64,000 bases of DNA from Antitrichia curtipendula (Eukaryota > Streptophyta > Bryopsida > Hypnales > Leucodontaceae), in the NCBI GenBank assembly GCA_951230915.1, contig OX579633.1:8096145-8160144 (forward strand). The letters are read 5' to 3'. The notes below the pieces were generated by a model, which searched no databases, was not told the origin of the DNA, and saw nothing but the letters and a program-made list of their open reading frames with translations. How positions within the stretch are numbered: the stretch's first letter is position 1; each line of letters starts with the position of its first letter. Below, piece after piece: positions 46,513 to 59,579 of the stretch. A program made the position numbers and the translations under genes.

Positions 46513-48081
46513 TTAACCCCTAATGCCCTTTCAAGTTTTTTTTATGCCCATTCAAGGGTTTTTTAGAGCTTGGAATTTGCTCTAAATTTAACAAAAAGTC
46601 AAAAAGTCAACAATTTGATAAGTTTTATCAATTTTTTTGAATTGTAATTGTACAAATTCAAACTACACATTTTAGAGATCACATGGGAAAAGAAAACACA
46701 ACAATATCACTTATGGATTGAAAGATTACAATGTTAACCCCTAAAGGACCAAGGTTTATTTCAGGGAGACATTGCCAAAAACTATGGGTTTTTGATATGT
46801 TATTCAAAAATGAGAATTCATTTGAAACTTTTTTGAAACTTCAACCATACAAGTCTAAAGTAAAGTATGTGATCCAAGTGTGAAATTTCTTTTTTTGACC
46901 ATTTGACCATGCAAATTGAAAGATTATAACATTTGAAGTGAGGAAAAAAACAACTTTTTGTCATTCATGCAAAACAAGGTCAGTAGACTTTGGGCCCTCT
47001 TGGAATACAATTTTTGCTCTACAAAAAAAAGAGTATTTTAACCATTCATAAGTATATGATGTTAGGTTCACTAGTGAAAATTTTGGAAGCAACTGAGATG
47101 TTTAGCTTATACTAAATCACCTTGCAATGTAAGGAGGTTAGATGAATTGGCAAAATGTGAGTCATTTTTGATGATTTCTTGTGCAATGTAGAAATTTTTT
47201 ATTTGAAATACGAATGGTGAAAAATTAGAGACAATCATTTGGATTATGTAAAAAGAAATTTAAGGATTTTGACTTCATTGATTGCAAGATAATAGGACTT
47301 GAAGTTAGAAGAAAATGTTGTTTTTCTTGAAACCGCCTCAACATAGCTAACAAAGATTGATTCCTCTTAGAATAAGATTTGAAGACTAGAATTTATTTAT
47401 TTTAAAATAATTTTATGCCATGTTTTATTAGTTACAAACATGCCAAATTTCAAAAGTTGACAAGCTTTTTTGCAAAAGATTTCCAAAAAGATTCTCAAAT
47501 TGCTTGAGCTGCCAAAAAGTTTAGGGCAGCACAACTTTTGATGTGGGCACCCGATCGGAAAAAAAAATAGTTTTTCACCAAGGAGGTACATGTTCACACA
47601 TTTTGTCCAAATTTCATGAACATCCAACCAAAAATGACTTTGTAGGAAGCTACCCAAGATTTCTTGCGGACATTGAGCGGACATTTGGTCCTTTAGAGTT
47701 TAAAAGGACATAACATGCATAACCCCAATCAATTTATGAGCTTCTCAAGATCTTTTCTATAATTTTCAAAATAAATTTCTAATGTGCTTTTTTCTCCAAG
47801 ATATAGTGTATTTGAAGCACATTTCTAAGAGCCTTCAACACTAAAAAAAAATCAAGATTTGCAATAGACACCCTTGCACAAAATCTTGAATAGAAAAATT
47901 ATAATCATTCATTTTCAAAATCAGTTTTTAAATGCTCAAAAGTCATGAACATCCAACCAAAAATGACTTCATACAAAGTTTTTCTTGAAAAATTACTAAA
48001 ATTAGTGACTTAGTAAAATTTTATTTAACTTCAAAGTTTTGTTGATGCCAAAATTTGGTGCATTGGGCATTAAGGGGTTAA
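46513..48081. mobile_element. TTAA-flanked element, subfamily with CCCCTAATGCCC ends, interrupted
   Basis: Left end TTAACCCCTAATGCCC; reverse complement of the right end reads TTAACCCCTTAATGCCC. TTAA on both sides. Contains a second TTAA element at 46734-47703. No coding content; the minus-strand ORF at 47397-47684 is a chance frame. Confidence 0.8.
46734..47703. mobile_element. TTAA-flanked element nested in 46513-48081
   Basis: Starts TTAACCCCTAAAGGACCAAGG, ends TTGGTCCTTTAGAGTTTAA, about 970 bp. The right terminus carries one extra change from the family form. Confidence 0.8.
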
Positions 48082-49562
48082 ATATTGTCTCCAATATTGT
48101 ACATTTCTTATTTCTAGGGTGGACCAAACACCACTCTGAAAAGCTTATCTAGCATTAAAAACAAAAGATCCAGCACCTCTTTGTTAACGAAGACTAACTT
48201 TCTTCTTACAAATGAGCGTGATGTCTTGGCCAATTTGCTATGGCCAATACCAAGCATCCATTGCAACGTGGGGCTCTAGATTGTCAACTCTAAAATTAGG
48301 AAGGAACTAAATTACATTAGTTTATAACATTCAATAAGGTAATCAAGTTTATTACCACGCCAATGAACAATTTGAATATCTTGGGGCCAACTCCAAGAGG
48401 GGCATATATTTTTCAAAGACATGTGCTTGTTTCACAAATGAAACCCAAGTAGAATTGTAATTTTTCAATTAAATTGTAAATTCTATAAATGTCTGAAGTG
48501 GTCTACCCTAAAATTATAAAACCGCTCATAAAGTAGAATCATAAATGTCTTATAAATAATCTATAACCGCCTTTTTATATATCCATTGGGACTGAAGTAT
48601 TCACCATTAAAAGATTGATACATCATTCATTGGCATTAATGCAATGCTATTTGTTAGAAAATAAATAGATTTTGATGAGTTTTTGGACATAATTAGGGCC
48701 AAAAGTAGGATGACAGAATTAGGCAACTAGAAGAAATAGATTGGTTTATTTTAGCCTTTATGCCTACCACCTTTCTTTCATACACCCCGCTCATCACATT
48801 GAGCCTCCATTTGTCCACTTAACTACTAATGGATGTAAAATATTCCGCACTATCTTTTATAGAGCCAAGGCAATGATAATGCATGTTGCTAACTATAATT
48901 TGCTCATTTTGGAAGAAATAAATAAATTTCACTCCACCTTTGTTCTGGGATGCAAATATAGTGTTTTGAAAGGCAATTGCATTGTCCATGAGATGTGATA
49001 AGCCCTCCTACCGGTTGCCATTCTTGGGTACTTGATTCAAGCACATACACCAATGACATGTCTTTCAATATATTGAAGAAGAAGACTTTGTAGCTATGGG
49101 TGACTTGATCAGCCATGATCACCAAATAAGGGTCTATATTACTATGATGAGGTGGAAGAAAGATTAGATTCAAGAATGGATAGCCTCCTTTTTGTTTTGG
49201 CAGTTGAATCTAAGAGGTAGAGACTTAAAGTTATCCCTTCCATGCCTTACAAGAAGATCACTTCTCAAATAAGGTTGTTGTCCATACTTAGGAACCAATG
49301 CTCCATTGTTCCATTGGGATCACAACCAAAATCCATTAGAATTTGGGTTGAAGAGATGGAATACCACTGCTCCATGTCAAGGCCAAAAAAATGGGAGGTT
49401 GTTGTGAAGCTTGGCGTTATAATCTTCCGACCTATAGTTAAAATGTTGTCTTTTTTCTACAAGAACAAGAAGTCCTTGTTCCCTACAATATTTTTGTCGC
49501 ATAAGGTGTGAAAAGCCGCATTGTTAGTCAACTTGTTCCATTTCTTACAAACTACCCACATC
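48082..49562. other. Intergenic sequence, no gene supported
   Basis: Overlapping ORFs at 48741-49173 and 49242-49511 show no domain I can name. 49560-49562 (ATC) is the left target duplication of the CACTA-type element that follows. Confidence 0.4.
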
Positions 49563-50699
49563 CACTAATAGAAATAAGGGTCAATTGTAACCAATGAAAA
49601 AATGATTGATTACTAAAAACAACTGAACAGTGACTTCCAGTCATTAAAATGGTGCCAAAGCAGATATATTGCGCATTGTAGTCATTGATCAGGAATTCAA
49701 ATGACTAGTGGATGATGCCTAGATGAAACCAACAAGAAAAATTAATTTCATCTACGATTCATTTTGCATACATTATGTGCCTTTGTCGCTGATGTGGATT
49801 GCACTAAGTTATACTTTAGTTGTACAATTATCAACTCAATGCAATATTTGACTATGGAAGAATTAAAGAATGACTACTGCCACATCTGACTAGGACTAGT
49901 TGCAGTTTAGTTGTGGTTCATTCATTTTGTGAATGACTACTCGGTTACTATTTTAGTCATACCACTAGTAGAAAAGAAGGTGTTTTATAACTAGTGAAAT
50001 AATAAATTGGGGTTCAAAAACAACTAAATAGTGACTATTGGATGACAAGAGGATGAGACTAAGAATACACTACAAGAAAATGCGTATTTTATGACTGCAA
50101 AAATATGACTGAGGATGATTGACGATTAGTTGCAGTCATATTCTTGAAGGCCAACACCTTGAGGAAAAATATGACTGCAAAATATGACTGTCAGTCATTT
50201 TTGGGCCTTCTACTTCACAAGTATACACTATACGACCATTAGGAATACCAAAGTACTTCATAGGGAACGTAGGGAACGTAGGGAACATGTTTGGGGAACG
50301 CTAAGTCATATTGTCAGTCATATTTCCATGGTAGTGTCATTTTTTTTGTTTTGGGCAACCCAAGAAAAATACAGGCAATTCAAAAAAAATTGGACAAGCC
50401 ATTGTTTAAGATTTTGAAATCCTACTTACCTATTTTTTAAGATTTTAAAACCTAGTCACCACTTTTTAGGGTTTTGAAACCCTAGCCGCCATTTTTTAGG
50501 GTTTTGAAGCCCTAGCCGCCATTTCTTTGGGCCCTTCTTCCTTGCCTTTTATTGTCTCTTAGTTCATACTTGTTACTGCTTCTTAGTTGTTGTCTTTTGT
50601 TGCATCTTAACTCTTCTTTCTTATTGCTTCTTAGCTCTAATCATACTTCTTGTTTTTTGTTGTTGCATCTAAACTCTTTCTTTCTCTAACATTTTAACT

Positions 50700-50995
50700 C
50701 TTTCTTCTTCTTAGTTCTTGTTTCTTGTTGTGTCTTAGTTGTTGCTTCTTGTTTCTTTTTGTTGCATCTTAACTCTTGTTTCTTGTTGTGTCTTAGTTGT
50801 TGCTTCTTGTTTTTTTTTGTTGCATCTTAACTCTTGTTTCTTGTTGTGTTTTAGTTGTTGTTTCTTGATTCTTTTTGTTGCATCTTAACTCTTGTTTCTT
50901 GTTGTGTCTTAGTTGTTGCTTCTTGTTTCTTGTTGTGTCCTAGTTGTTGCTTATTATTTCTTATTGTGTCTTAGTTGTTGCTTCTTGTTTTGTGT
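50700..50995 (+). repeat. 58-bp tandem repeat, T-rich
   Basis: GTTGCATCTTAACTCTTG recurs at 50761, 50819 and 50877 with exact 58-bp spacing; partial units flank it. Lies inside the inner CACTA element. Confidence 0.85.
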
Positions 50996-51544
50996 TGCAT
51001 TTTAACTCTTGCTTGTTGTTATTTCTTAGTACTTGTCTATTTTTCTTCTTGTTTTCTCCATCACCATTCTTATTTTTCCTACCCTAAACTTGAGCTACAT
51101 ATTTTGTGTTGTTGTAAGCCTTTGAAGGTTGAGCTTTGTTGTTCATTCACTAAAAATTAACCTCTCATTTCTTTAATTATTTATGCAGGCACCAAAAGTT
51201 GAAACAAAGTCATTGGAGGCTACTTGCAACCCAATAGAGCCATCTTCATATTATTGTAAGAAATAAAGGCCTTATTGGATTTTGTGAAATGATTCATTGT
51301 GGTATATATGTTTTGTATTGGTGACTAATAAATGTCAATGAAGAGAGTTGATTTCCTTCTTACATTCTTTCTTTTTAATATGATTATCTCTTGTATATCT
51401 CTAAAATCATATATATTCATTTTTAACTACATGGAATCTTTTCCAAAATATGACTTTGTATTTTCCAAAATATGACTTTGTATTTTCCAAAATATGACTA
51501 CAATTAGTCATAAACTACCAATGACATCCATATGAACTACCACA

Positions 51545-51885
51545 TCAACCACAATATGACTCATAAGAGTCATATTTCACATTAGTAAAATATGACTCAC
51601 AAGAGTCATATTCCACATCATTCAAAAATATGACTGTACAAAGTCATATGCCACGTTACCCAAAATATGACTAACCATAGTCATATTCCACGTCAACCAA
51701 AATATGACTGGCCACAGTCATATGCCACATTAGCCAAAATATGACTGACCGCAGTCATATGCCACATTAACCAAAATATGACTGACCGCAGTCATATGCC
51801 ACATTAGCCAAAATATGACTGACTGCAGTCATATTCCACGTCAGCCAAAATATAACTGACCGCAATCATATTCCACGTCAGCCAA
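51545..51885. repeat. 37-bp tandem array of palindromic units
   Basis: CCAAAATATGACTG starts at 51660, 51697, 51734, 51771, 51808 and 51845, exact 37-bp period, with looser units before. Each unit holds an inverted pair ATATGACTG and CAGTCATAT around about 4 nt, then CCACATTA or CCACGTCA. The same motif marks both ends of the element. Confidence 0.9.
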
Positions 51886-54210
51886 AAAAATGATTACATA
51901 GAATCACATGCCACATAGGATTTATTTTTGTTTGCCCGGGCAACTCAAAAAAAAGTCAAGTCCTCAAAGATAGTCAAAGTATACGCCTTGTTGGCAAAAT
52001 ACGGCTAATTATGGATAATTATACCCCCCAAAAAATATGACTGTCAATATGACTAATGTCCGAAGCGACTCGTCGGTAATGACTCATGTCAGTCATGTTG
52101 CAGTCATCTACAATGATTTCTGCGGCCAGTCATATTTTTCAATTTTACGACTCATTGCAGTCATATTTTGCAGTCATAAAACATTGGTTTTGTTGTAGTG
52201 ATATGAAGTTCTTTGTTGACAATTTGTCATATGTCATCTATCACCATCAATGATATGGATTGCACATAATCATACTATAATTGTCAAATAATGACTAAGA
52301 AATCAATGATGATTTTCTTATGACAACCATTGGAAAAATGTGGAAATTTTTTCTAGCTAGAATATGTGTAATTCTAACTTTGTACATATGACAAAGATTC
52401 ATTGTGGTGTAGTTTTTGTGCACTCATTATTTGCCAATCACTATAGTCATAATGCAATCATTGTTTACTATTCACTATAGTCATAATCATACAATCATTG
52501 TTTGCTAATCATTGTAGTCATAATGCAGTCATTATTCGCCAATCTTTGTAGTCATAATACAATCATTTTTTGTCACGATGGACATTCAATAGAACTAATT
52601 GTATGCCATAGAGTTAGTGGCATCCAACATGTGGCAAGTTGTGATTCCATGTCGGCGACAAATGGACGGCTTAGATTGCATCTTTCTTGAGCAATAAATC
52701 CTAGACTACATTTTAAGTTAATTAGCCACCTTTCTACTTTTGTGACAGTTGACACTTGCCATGTTCTGATTGCATCTCATTTATTAGTCAAAGATTAGTC
52801 ATTAATTAGTTATATAGTTTAGTCATATAATACATTGTAATGATTGTAATATAGTAGCCCCAGGTTGCAATTGCAAGTGCTTAAGATAAACAATGGAGAC
52901 TTTATCTCTTTCATTCACAGTTAGGATTTTGGTCAACTATTGATTGCTAAATGCAACTTCTTTTCTTGTTTCTTTCTTGTCAACCTCTTTTTATTTTTTG
53001 CTCTTGATTTTGCCTCAAAATTTCTAAATGAGGGTTTAGGTTAGCCACCACCTCTTAATAGTAGTAGTTTACGTTTTATTGAGTGATTTTTGTTATTTTT
53101 TTGCTCATTGTTTGTTATCTTCTATTGTTTTTTTTATTACTGTTTTCTATTTGCAATTTATTGTTTGTTGTCTTTTACTATTTGTTGTTCACCTTTTTTT
53201 TCTTTTCATTTAATGAACTTTTCAATTCAAGTGAATTTTGCAAGTGAATTTAGGTAGTTTACATGTGAGTTTTGCAATTCTACATCATGTGAATTATATA
53301 GTTCCTTGGTGATTATTGCATGTGAATTCAAGTAGTTCATATAAATTTTGCAGTTCCTTGGTGATTGTTGTAGGTGAGGTTAGGTAGTTTAAGTAAGTTC
53401 TATAGTTTTACATCATGTAAGTTTTGCAATTCTTTAGTGATTGTTATTTTGTTTTATGATGTATTTTTCATTAAAAATGCTCGATTTATTTTCAATTGGT
53501 GGTTGGCTGTAGTTTTCAGTGGAGCAAGAGACAGAAGGAATTCATGGTGTGGAAAAAAAAGTGGTTTCAGACATAGTAGAGTCATAGAAGGATTGGTGAG
53601 TTACATTTTGTTGAACACTAAATGACAATTGCAAACGCAGTCATTCATGCTTCCAATATTGTAGCCAAATTGCTTCCGCCTTTGTTTTGCCAATCATTTT
53701 TCTATAATAAATATAATACATGACTCCAAAACTATTACTTCTATGAGTTTTGTTATTTGTTTGAGTCACGGTTCAATCATATGTTAGAGTCCATATTGTT
53801 TCTACTCCTACAAATTATACTTGTCATTGTCATTTTGTAGTTATGAAAATAATAGATGACTCCTTCACTGCAGTTGCAAAACAAATTTTTTCCTAGATCT
53901 TGTAATGAATCACTCTATAGCAATTGATATATGACTGCAATAGTCACATACCAGTCATATATTGTGCTACAGTAGGTAGTCATAGCAACATCATTGGTCT
54001 TCAGTTGCCCCCTAAACCATATCAATGACTTCTTGAATGACTTTCAAGTGATTGAATAAAGACTTTTAGATGACTAAAAATGATGCCACATCAACTAAGC
54101 AACCGTCTATAACTTATTATATGTCAATGATCGTGTCAAACAACGACTACCACAACAATGATATCATTAATGCCAACCAATTATTAATAGCCTTTTTTCT
54201 ACTAGCGATC

Positions 54211-56221
54211 CTACATAAAGTGGATATTGACAAGAAAGAGAGCTCACACTTCATGACATCCACCAAAAGGTTGATGCTCTAAGAATCTATGGTGGTCTCT
54301 ATAGAATAGCAAACCTAAAGTTCAATCTCAAAGCTCATCATCTTACAACAATTTACACTTTCTTTCTAAATATTTGTTGTACACTTGTAAGCAAATTTAT
54401 TGTCTCTAAGTTTCTTCAAATACCAAACTATGTCCTTAAAAACAAAAGAAACATGAAAAGAAGCATAGGGGGCAACTTTTGACCTCCAAAAAATATACTA
54501 TCCCAATGTATCTACAATTCCAAATGAAAGGTTTGAAAACATACCTCTTGAAACTAGAAGATGTTGAAGAATCTCCAACTACTTGATCAACTTGCTTGGT
54601 CTTTCTTTTGAAAGTCAAGAGAAAGCCTCCCCTCCAAAGTATGCTCAACTTTGATATGCTTCTCACAAGTAGACAAGGTGATGAAGTCTAGAAGAACTCT
54701 AGATTAGTTGAGATCATGTTTTGTAAAAAGTTGAAGCTTCCATGTAGAGAGTTGAAGGTTTTTAACAATGCATTATAGAATGTACAAGTCTTGTACATAA
54801 TACATCTTATTTATATAATTATCATTTCATTTATTTAAAAGAGATGTTCTTGTTGAAGGAAAATCACTACAAGAAAATAAGGATATAAATGACTTGTAAA
54901 AATGACTGCACATCAATTGTTGTGGACTCGAATGACTTTGAAATGAATTAGACTCCTAGAGTCATTGTGGACTAGTTGGTTTTGTAAATGACTGCGGTTG
55001 TATTGTTACCATCCATTTGAAGCTTGGATGTTCATCAAATGAAGAAATCTACGCATATGTTGAGGTGGTAACTACTATAATAGGGAATGTCTACTCACTT
55101 GGATATGTGGCGACTGCTTCTACCGTGTCCGTTTAGTCAATAGCTAATGCATCAAAACAAATCTAATGTAGATAGTGACATGGAAAGTCATTTTTGAGTC
55201 ATTTTAGAGGGACAATGATGTCTGCACAATGGCTATGGGGCCCACTTCTATACATGTGACATTTGTTGATAACGCATGGTTTTCTTATATTTGCAGAGAT
55301 ATTTTTTTATTTAAAAGTAGTCATTCCTAAGTCATTCTGCAATACATTTTGAGTTGCAGACAAGTCATTGATTTTGGACACAATCAAGGATGAGTATCCA
55401 TATAGTCACCAATAAGTAAGATTGTTGTTAAAGGTTGAACTACAGATGAGGTATACAAATGGGGATAAGCATAATCAAATTCAATGATTGGTTTATTACA
55501 TGTATATGATTGAGACACCAACGACCCAACATCCAAATGAATCCATAGTCATTGCAACATATTTCATGAGTCATGCATTACATAGATGCCCTTATGTATT
55601 TGATCTAGACAATTAGCATTCTTATCTATAGGGTAACCCAATGCCAAGCATTTATATTGATACAAGAAAAGAACAAAGGTGGTTTTGTGAGCTAGAGAGG
55701 AATAACAATCCACTTGCTAAAAGACATTGACAACTGTAAGTGCACTATTTCCTATTCCCTAAGCAACTAACTACAATTTTACTTCAATTCTACAATAAAT
55801 AATGGTAATCTACAATTGAGCTATGATTGTACAAACAACATCAAATCTACAATTATTGTTTAACATTTGTGCCCATTCTACTTACAACACAAAATAGGCA
55901 CAAAAAATGTTATTTTCAGCCCTAATCTATAACATTTTGCTCAACAAGATCATTTAAGGGCAAAGGGAGTGATAAGGAAAAAAAACTCAATAATCATATA
56001 AGTATGCTAGAATATGTATATCTATAATAAATCCAACATTAAATAATGAGCTAATTGTCAATAAAAAAATTTATTTGTCTTCATGAAGTCAAAAAAATAG
56101 AGAATTCTTTTGCAATAAAATAATTTATAATTCAAAAGGTAAATGAACTATTAGCCTCAAAACTATTGGCACATTTTTTTAATTTGAAATAATTACAATA
56201 ATAATCATGATAATGATGATG

Positions 56222-56305
<84 letters not shown>

Positions 56306-56737
56306 TACACAACCAAAAGTGGTCCAAAAAAATTATTAGATGAAGTACAATAAACTATTACAATATATGCAATTCTATAATGAAATTAATTTTGGACTAA
56401 GCTTTTATGACATTAGAACAAATATACATGATATCCAACCAAAAATCTCTTTAAGACAATTATTCATGATAATTTCTAGCTACTGAAGTGGGTTTAAATT
56501 TCTTTTGGTTTAAAAATGCCATAAAATACTTAGTCAAGTATTAAAGACCTAGATTCAATGAAAGAATTATAATTAAATCAACAAATACAACTCCAATAAT
56601 TCAAGAATGGTAGATCAAAGTTGAGTTAAATATAAAATTTTTAAAAATATAGAGTGAATTGCATTATTTGCATAGTCTTCATAGTCACTAAATATAAAAA
56701 ATGTATATTTTATTTTGTTAGGAAGACTATGACTTCA
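54211..56737. other. Intergenic stretch with an isolated CACTA-like end and a microsatellite
   Basis: At 54865 CACTACAAGAAAATAAGG followed by ATGACTG motifs looks like a left CACTA terminus related to the 50068 element, but no matching right end was found. Otherwise AT-rich, no gene supported. Confidence 0.5.
56222..56305. repeat. ATA trinucleotide microsatellite
   Basis: About 28 uninterrupted ATA/AAT units. Confidence 0.97.
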
Positions 56738-57690
56738 TTAACCCCTAAAGCACTGAACATGATTTTTTGAGAACATAGCTTTTTTGGGCAGCTCACTACG
56801 AGCGAAGATTTTATTTTTTTTCTTTGAAATTTTCACACAACATTCTCCCAAGGAGTAGCTTTAAGGTCCGACAATTTTCATAACTTTTGATTATATGGGT
56901 AAAAGTTATTACATGATAAGTGATTTTCAATGCTCGACTGGCAGTCCAGGCAACAAAAAAAGATTCTTTAAAAATTACTTTTTAAAATAATAAAAATTTG
57001 AAATTGATTCTTTGGATTTATATATACGCGAGAAGCTTTGAATCATTCCATTTTGATCTATGAGTCAAAAGTTACGAGGTTTCTTAGTTTGAGGGTAGTT
57101 ATGGAATCTCTACTCTAAAATAAACTTTGAAGTCCTTTATTTTACTCAATTTTCAATATTTTTGAAAAAAACAAAAAACATTGGGTGTAGATAGGTCTGT
57201 ACAACATTATAACCATTGGGATTGGCATTATGTAATTCTATGATTAAATTCTTAACAATTTAGTGTTTTGAATCATTTTCTACTTCTTTCTTCCTACTAA
57301 ACACTAAATTGTTAATTTTCTATATGTTGTACAAATCCAAATGATCTGAATTTTTTCAAGCATATAGCCAACCTGACTTCAAAAATGAATCCAAGGAGTA
57401 ACCACCGTTTTGGACATTTTTTCATATAAATGTGACCTTGTGAAGTGCAGCTGCCCAAATTTTCGCAGGGACAAAAAAAGGTTTTTTCTCAATTCAAACA
57501 CTAATATCATGCAATCCACACAGTGGAAAATTCTGAAATTTTTTCCACATCTTCTCAAACAAGTTTACTACAAGATCCTATGGTTACATGTGTCCGAAAA
57601 TATTTTTTTCTAAAATTTGATACTCGTACTAAAAATGATAGTTTTGGAACGTTTTTGGTGAAAGCATAGTCAAAAACCTTTAGGGGTTAA
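56738..57690. mobile_element. TTAA-flanked element, copy 10 (full length)
   Basis: Starts TTAACCCCTAAAGCACTG, ends ACCTTTAGGGGTTAA, 953 bp, TTAA on both sides. The best complete reference copy in the window for the 508-2339, 18806 and 35158 copies. The ORF at 57410-57613 is a frame through the repeat. Confidence 0.88.
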
Positions 57691-58835
57691 GCCAAAACAA
57701 AATATGATTGAAAAAATGAACTTTCAAATACAAGATGATTTTTAATCTATGAATAGTTGACCATAATTGCAATGACTTTTATACAAATTGTTGTAGCAGT
57801 TCCAAAAACAACAATAATTTTGAAATGCATTTTGTATGGCCCATAAAATATCTTCATTATAAATTTAGATTTTCAATAGATTGATAAAAATTCAATCAAA
57901 ATGTCGTATAAAATTATTAAGAAACAAAAATTAGAAGAAAATATTTTCTAATGAATATTAATATTTTAAAATGACAAAAATAATCTTTCAAAATTTTCTG
58001 TTTCTAATTAAGAAAAACATGAACTAATGAACTAATAAATATAGATCCAAAAAATTTCAAACTCAACATTGATTATTTTCATTTTGAAAATGGTGAATAT
58101 TTTGAATATCATGTTGAAAAATAAATTAAAAGATTTGAATGTAATAAAATATTTATTCATTATCAATTGCTCAATTAATCTCCAAGATATTATAGTATGC
58201 AATTCTTTTAAATGTGGATTTTCAAAAAATATTATAAATTATTTAATTACCAATGAAAAATGGTAATTTTGTTTTGTTGAAATTCAGAATATATAAGATT
58301 TTATTATAGTGACATGTTTTCAAGTTTAAAAGGTGAAAATTAAAAATTAAAAATAGTTTGAAAATTTTGCAATTAATCACTATACCAGAATTAAAATATT
58401 GTTTGTTAACATTTTAGAATTTGAGCATTAAAAAAATTTTGTCATTTTATTTTCAAAATAATTCACTATACAATTTGGTGGGTACAACATTTAATTTTTG
58501 ACTTAATAATGAAAATCGAATTTTCAAATTTAAAGTTGTTAGCTTCATTGATGCAATTAAATACAATAATTATAAGTATTCAAACTCAATATATTTATAT
58601 TAAGTTCATTTATTTTAGTCAATTTTAATTTAATACATATTTCATATTTTTATGTTCAATTGTAGAATTATATACAAAATAATTCATATTTTTATAAAAT
58701 ATATTGCTCACTTATGCTCAGTTATGCTTTGAAAACCAGATTTCCTGTTCCACTATAGAGCCCCTTATTGATGATGCTCTAATACAGTTTGATTGTTTGT
58801 TTTCATTTTTTATAAAGTGCCAAAGTGTCGATATT
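57691..58835. other. AT-rich intergenic sequence, nothing recognised
   Basis: No gene or named repeat seen. 58836-58846 (AAATGTTATAT) is the left target duplication of the retroposon that follows. Confidence 0.45.
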
Positions 58836-58846
58836 AAATGTTATAT

Positions 58847-59130
58847 CTAAGCTCAATCCCCACCAAGCGCCATCCATTTGGCTCAAATTTGATAACATTT
58901 GGCTCCGCTCCAAGTTGTTAGCCTCGAGGGAGGGTAACATTCTTAGGTGGCAAGGGTGTGGCCCTACTAGTTGTAGATTATCTAGGGTTCCTGCTCCCTC
59001 TCTTTTCTGTTCCCTTTTGCTCTTCTTCTCTTCATTTGTCTAGCCTCATGGCTTAGCTGTCTTATAATGTTTTGTTTTTTTAATGCAGTGGGTTTTTCAT
59101 TTGTTAAATAAATAAATAAAAATAAAAATA
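58847..59130 (+). mobile_element. Short A-rich-tailed retroposon (SINE or 5'-truncated LINE)
   Basis: 284 bp between direct repeats AAATGTTATAT (58836-58846, 59131-59141), with an A-rich (AAATA)n tail. The 3' half shares CTTCTCTTCATTTGTC and CATTTGTTA with 29343-29526. The ORF 59133-59555 follows it and starts within the duplicated target, so its first codons are not conserved sequence. Confidence 0.85.
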
Positions 59131-59579
59131 AAATGTTATATTGGTGTTCCCAATTTCAACATTCATCCACATATTGGATAGAAAATATTACAATACCACA
59201 TATCACATATCACATATCCATAATTGTGTTTTCATCCACAATTTGGCGATTTCATCCAAGATTCTTTTTTAATTCAAAGTTTTTTGGCAATTCTCTATCC
59301 TTTCAATACTATTTGTGTTCTAAGGGTGTGGTACAAGATCCATTACTTTGGTGCAAATGGCCACCAAATCGCCAAGAACAACTTGTTGCGATATCTAATA
59401 GCATTGATGAAATCATCTTCACCTTGGAAACAACAATCGAGGAACCAACATTCATATCTCAAAAAAAAGGTTCATTTGGTGTATATCAAGCGCAAAAGCC
59501 TCCATTTACCTTCCAATCACTAGTTTCTCTACAATCTTTGACAAACATCATTTGAGAAACTCAAGTACATAAATATTTC

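Larger units (their letters stand above)
50068..52200. mobile_element. Inner CACTA-type (EnSpm-like) non-autonomous element
   Basis: Left end CACTACAAGAAAATGCG; reverse complement of the right end CACTACAACAAAACCAATG; both continue with TTTTATGACTGCAAA. ATA flanks both sides (50065-50067, 52201-52203). It carries many ATATGACTG motifs in both orientations, a 58-bp tandem block and a 37-bp array. The middle (about 50.46-51.26 kb) has AAACCCTAGCCGCCAT motifs and an AG-bounded stretch at 51190, which resemble a captured gene leader, but no protein is readable. Confidence 0.88.
49563..54207. mobile_element. Outer CACTA-type (EnSpm-like) element
   Basis: Left end CACTAATAGAAATAAGGG; reverse complement of the right end reads CGCTAGTAGAAAAAAGGC. 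Flanks are ATC on both sides (49560-49562, 54208-54210), the 3-bp duplication of CACTA elements. The right terminus has TAGCG in place of TAGTG. A similar terminus-like sequence CACTAGTAGAAAAGAAGG lies at 49973, so an internal copy or rearrangement exists. A second element (50068-52200) is nested within. No transposase recognised; the ORF at 53374-53625 is unassigned. Confidence 0.65.

Noticed and set aside
51545..51885. CRISPR-like array
   Set aside because: Units are contiguous 37-bp tandem copies with no unique spacers, inside a plant CACTA transposon.
49563..54207. Protein-coding autonomous CACTA element
   Set aside because: No TNP2/DDE-type transposase motif found in any frame I could read; ORFs are short.
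59133..59555. 140-codon plus-strand ORF as a gene
   Set aside because: Begins in the target duplication of a retroposon, is overlapped by another 99-codon frame, and has no recognisable domain or splice context.
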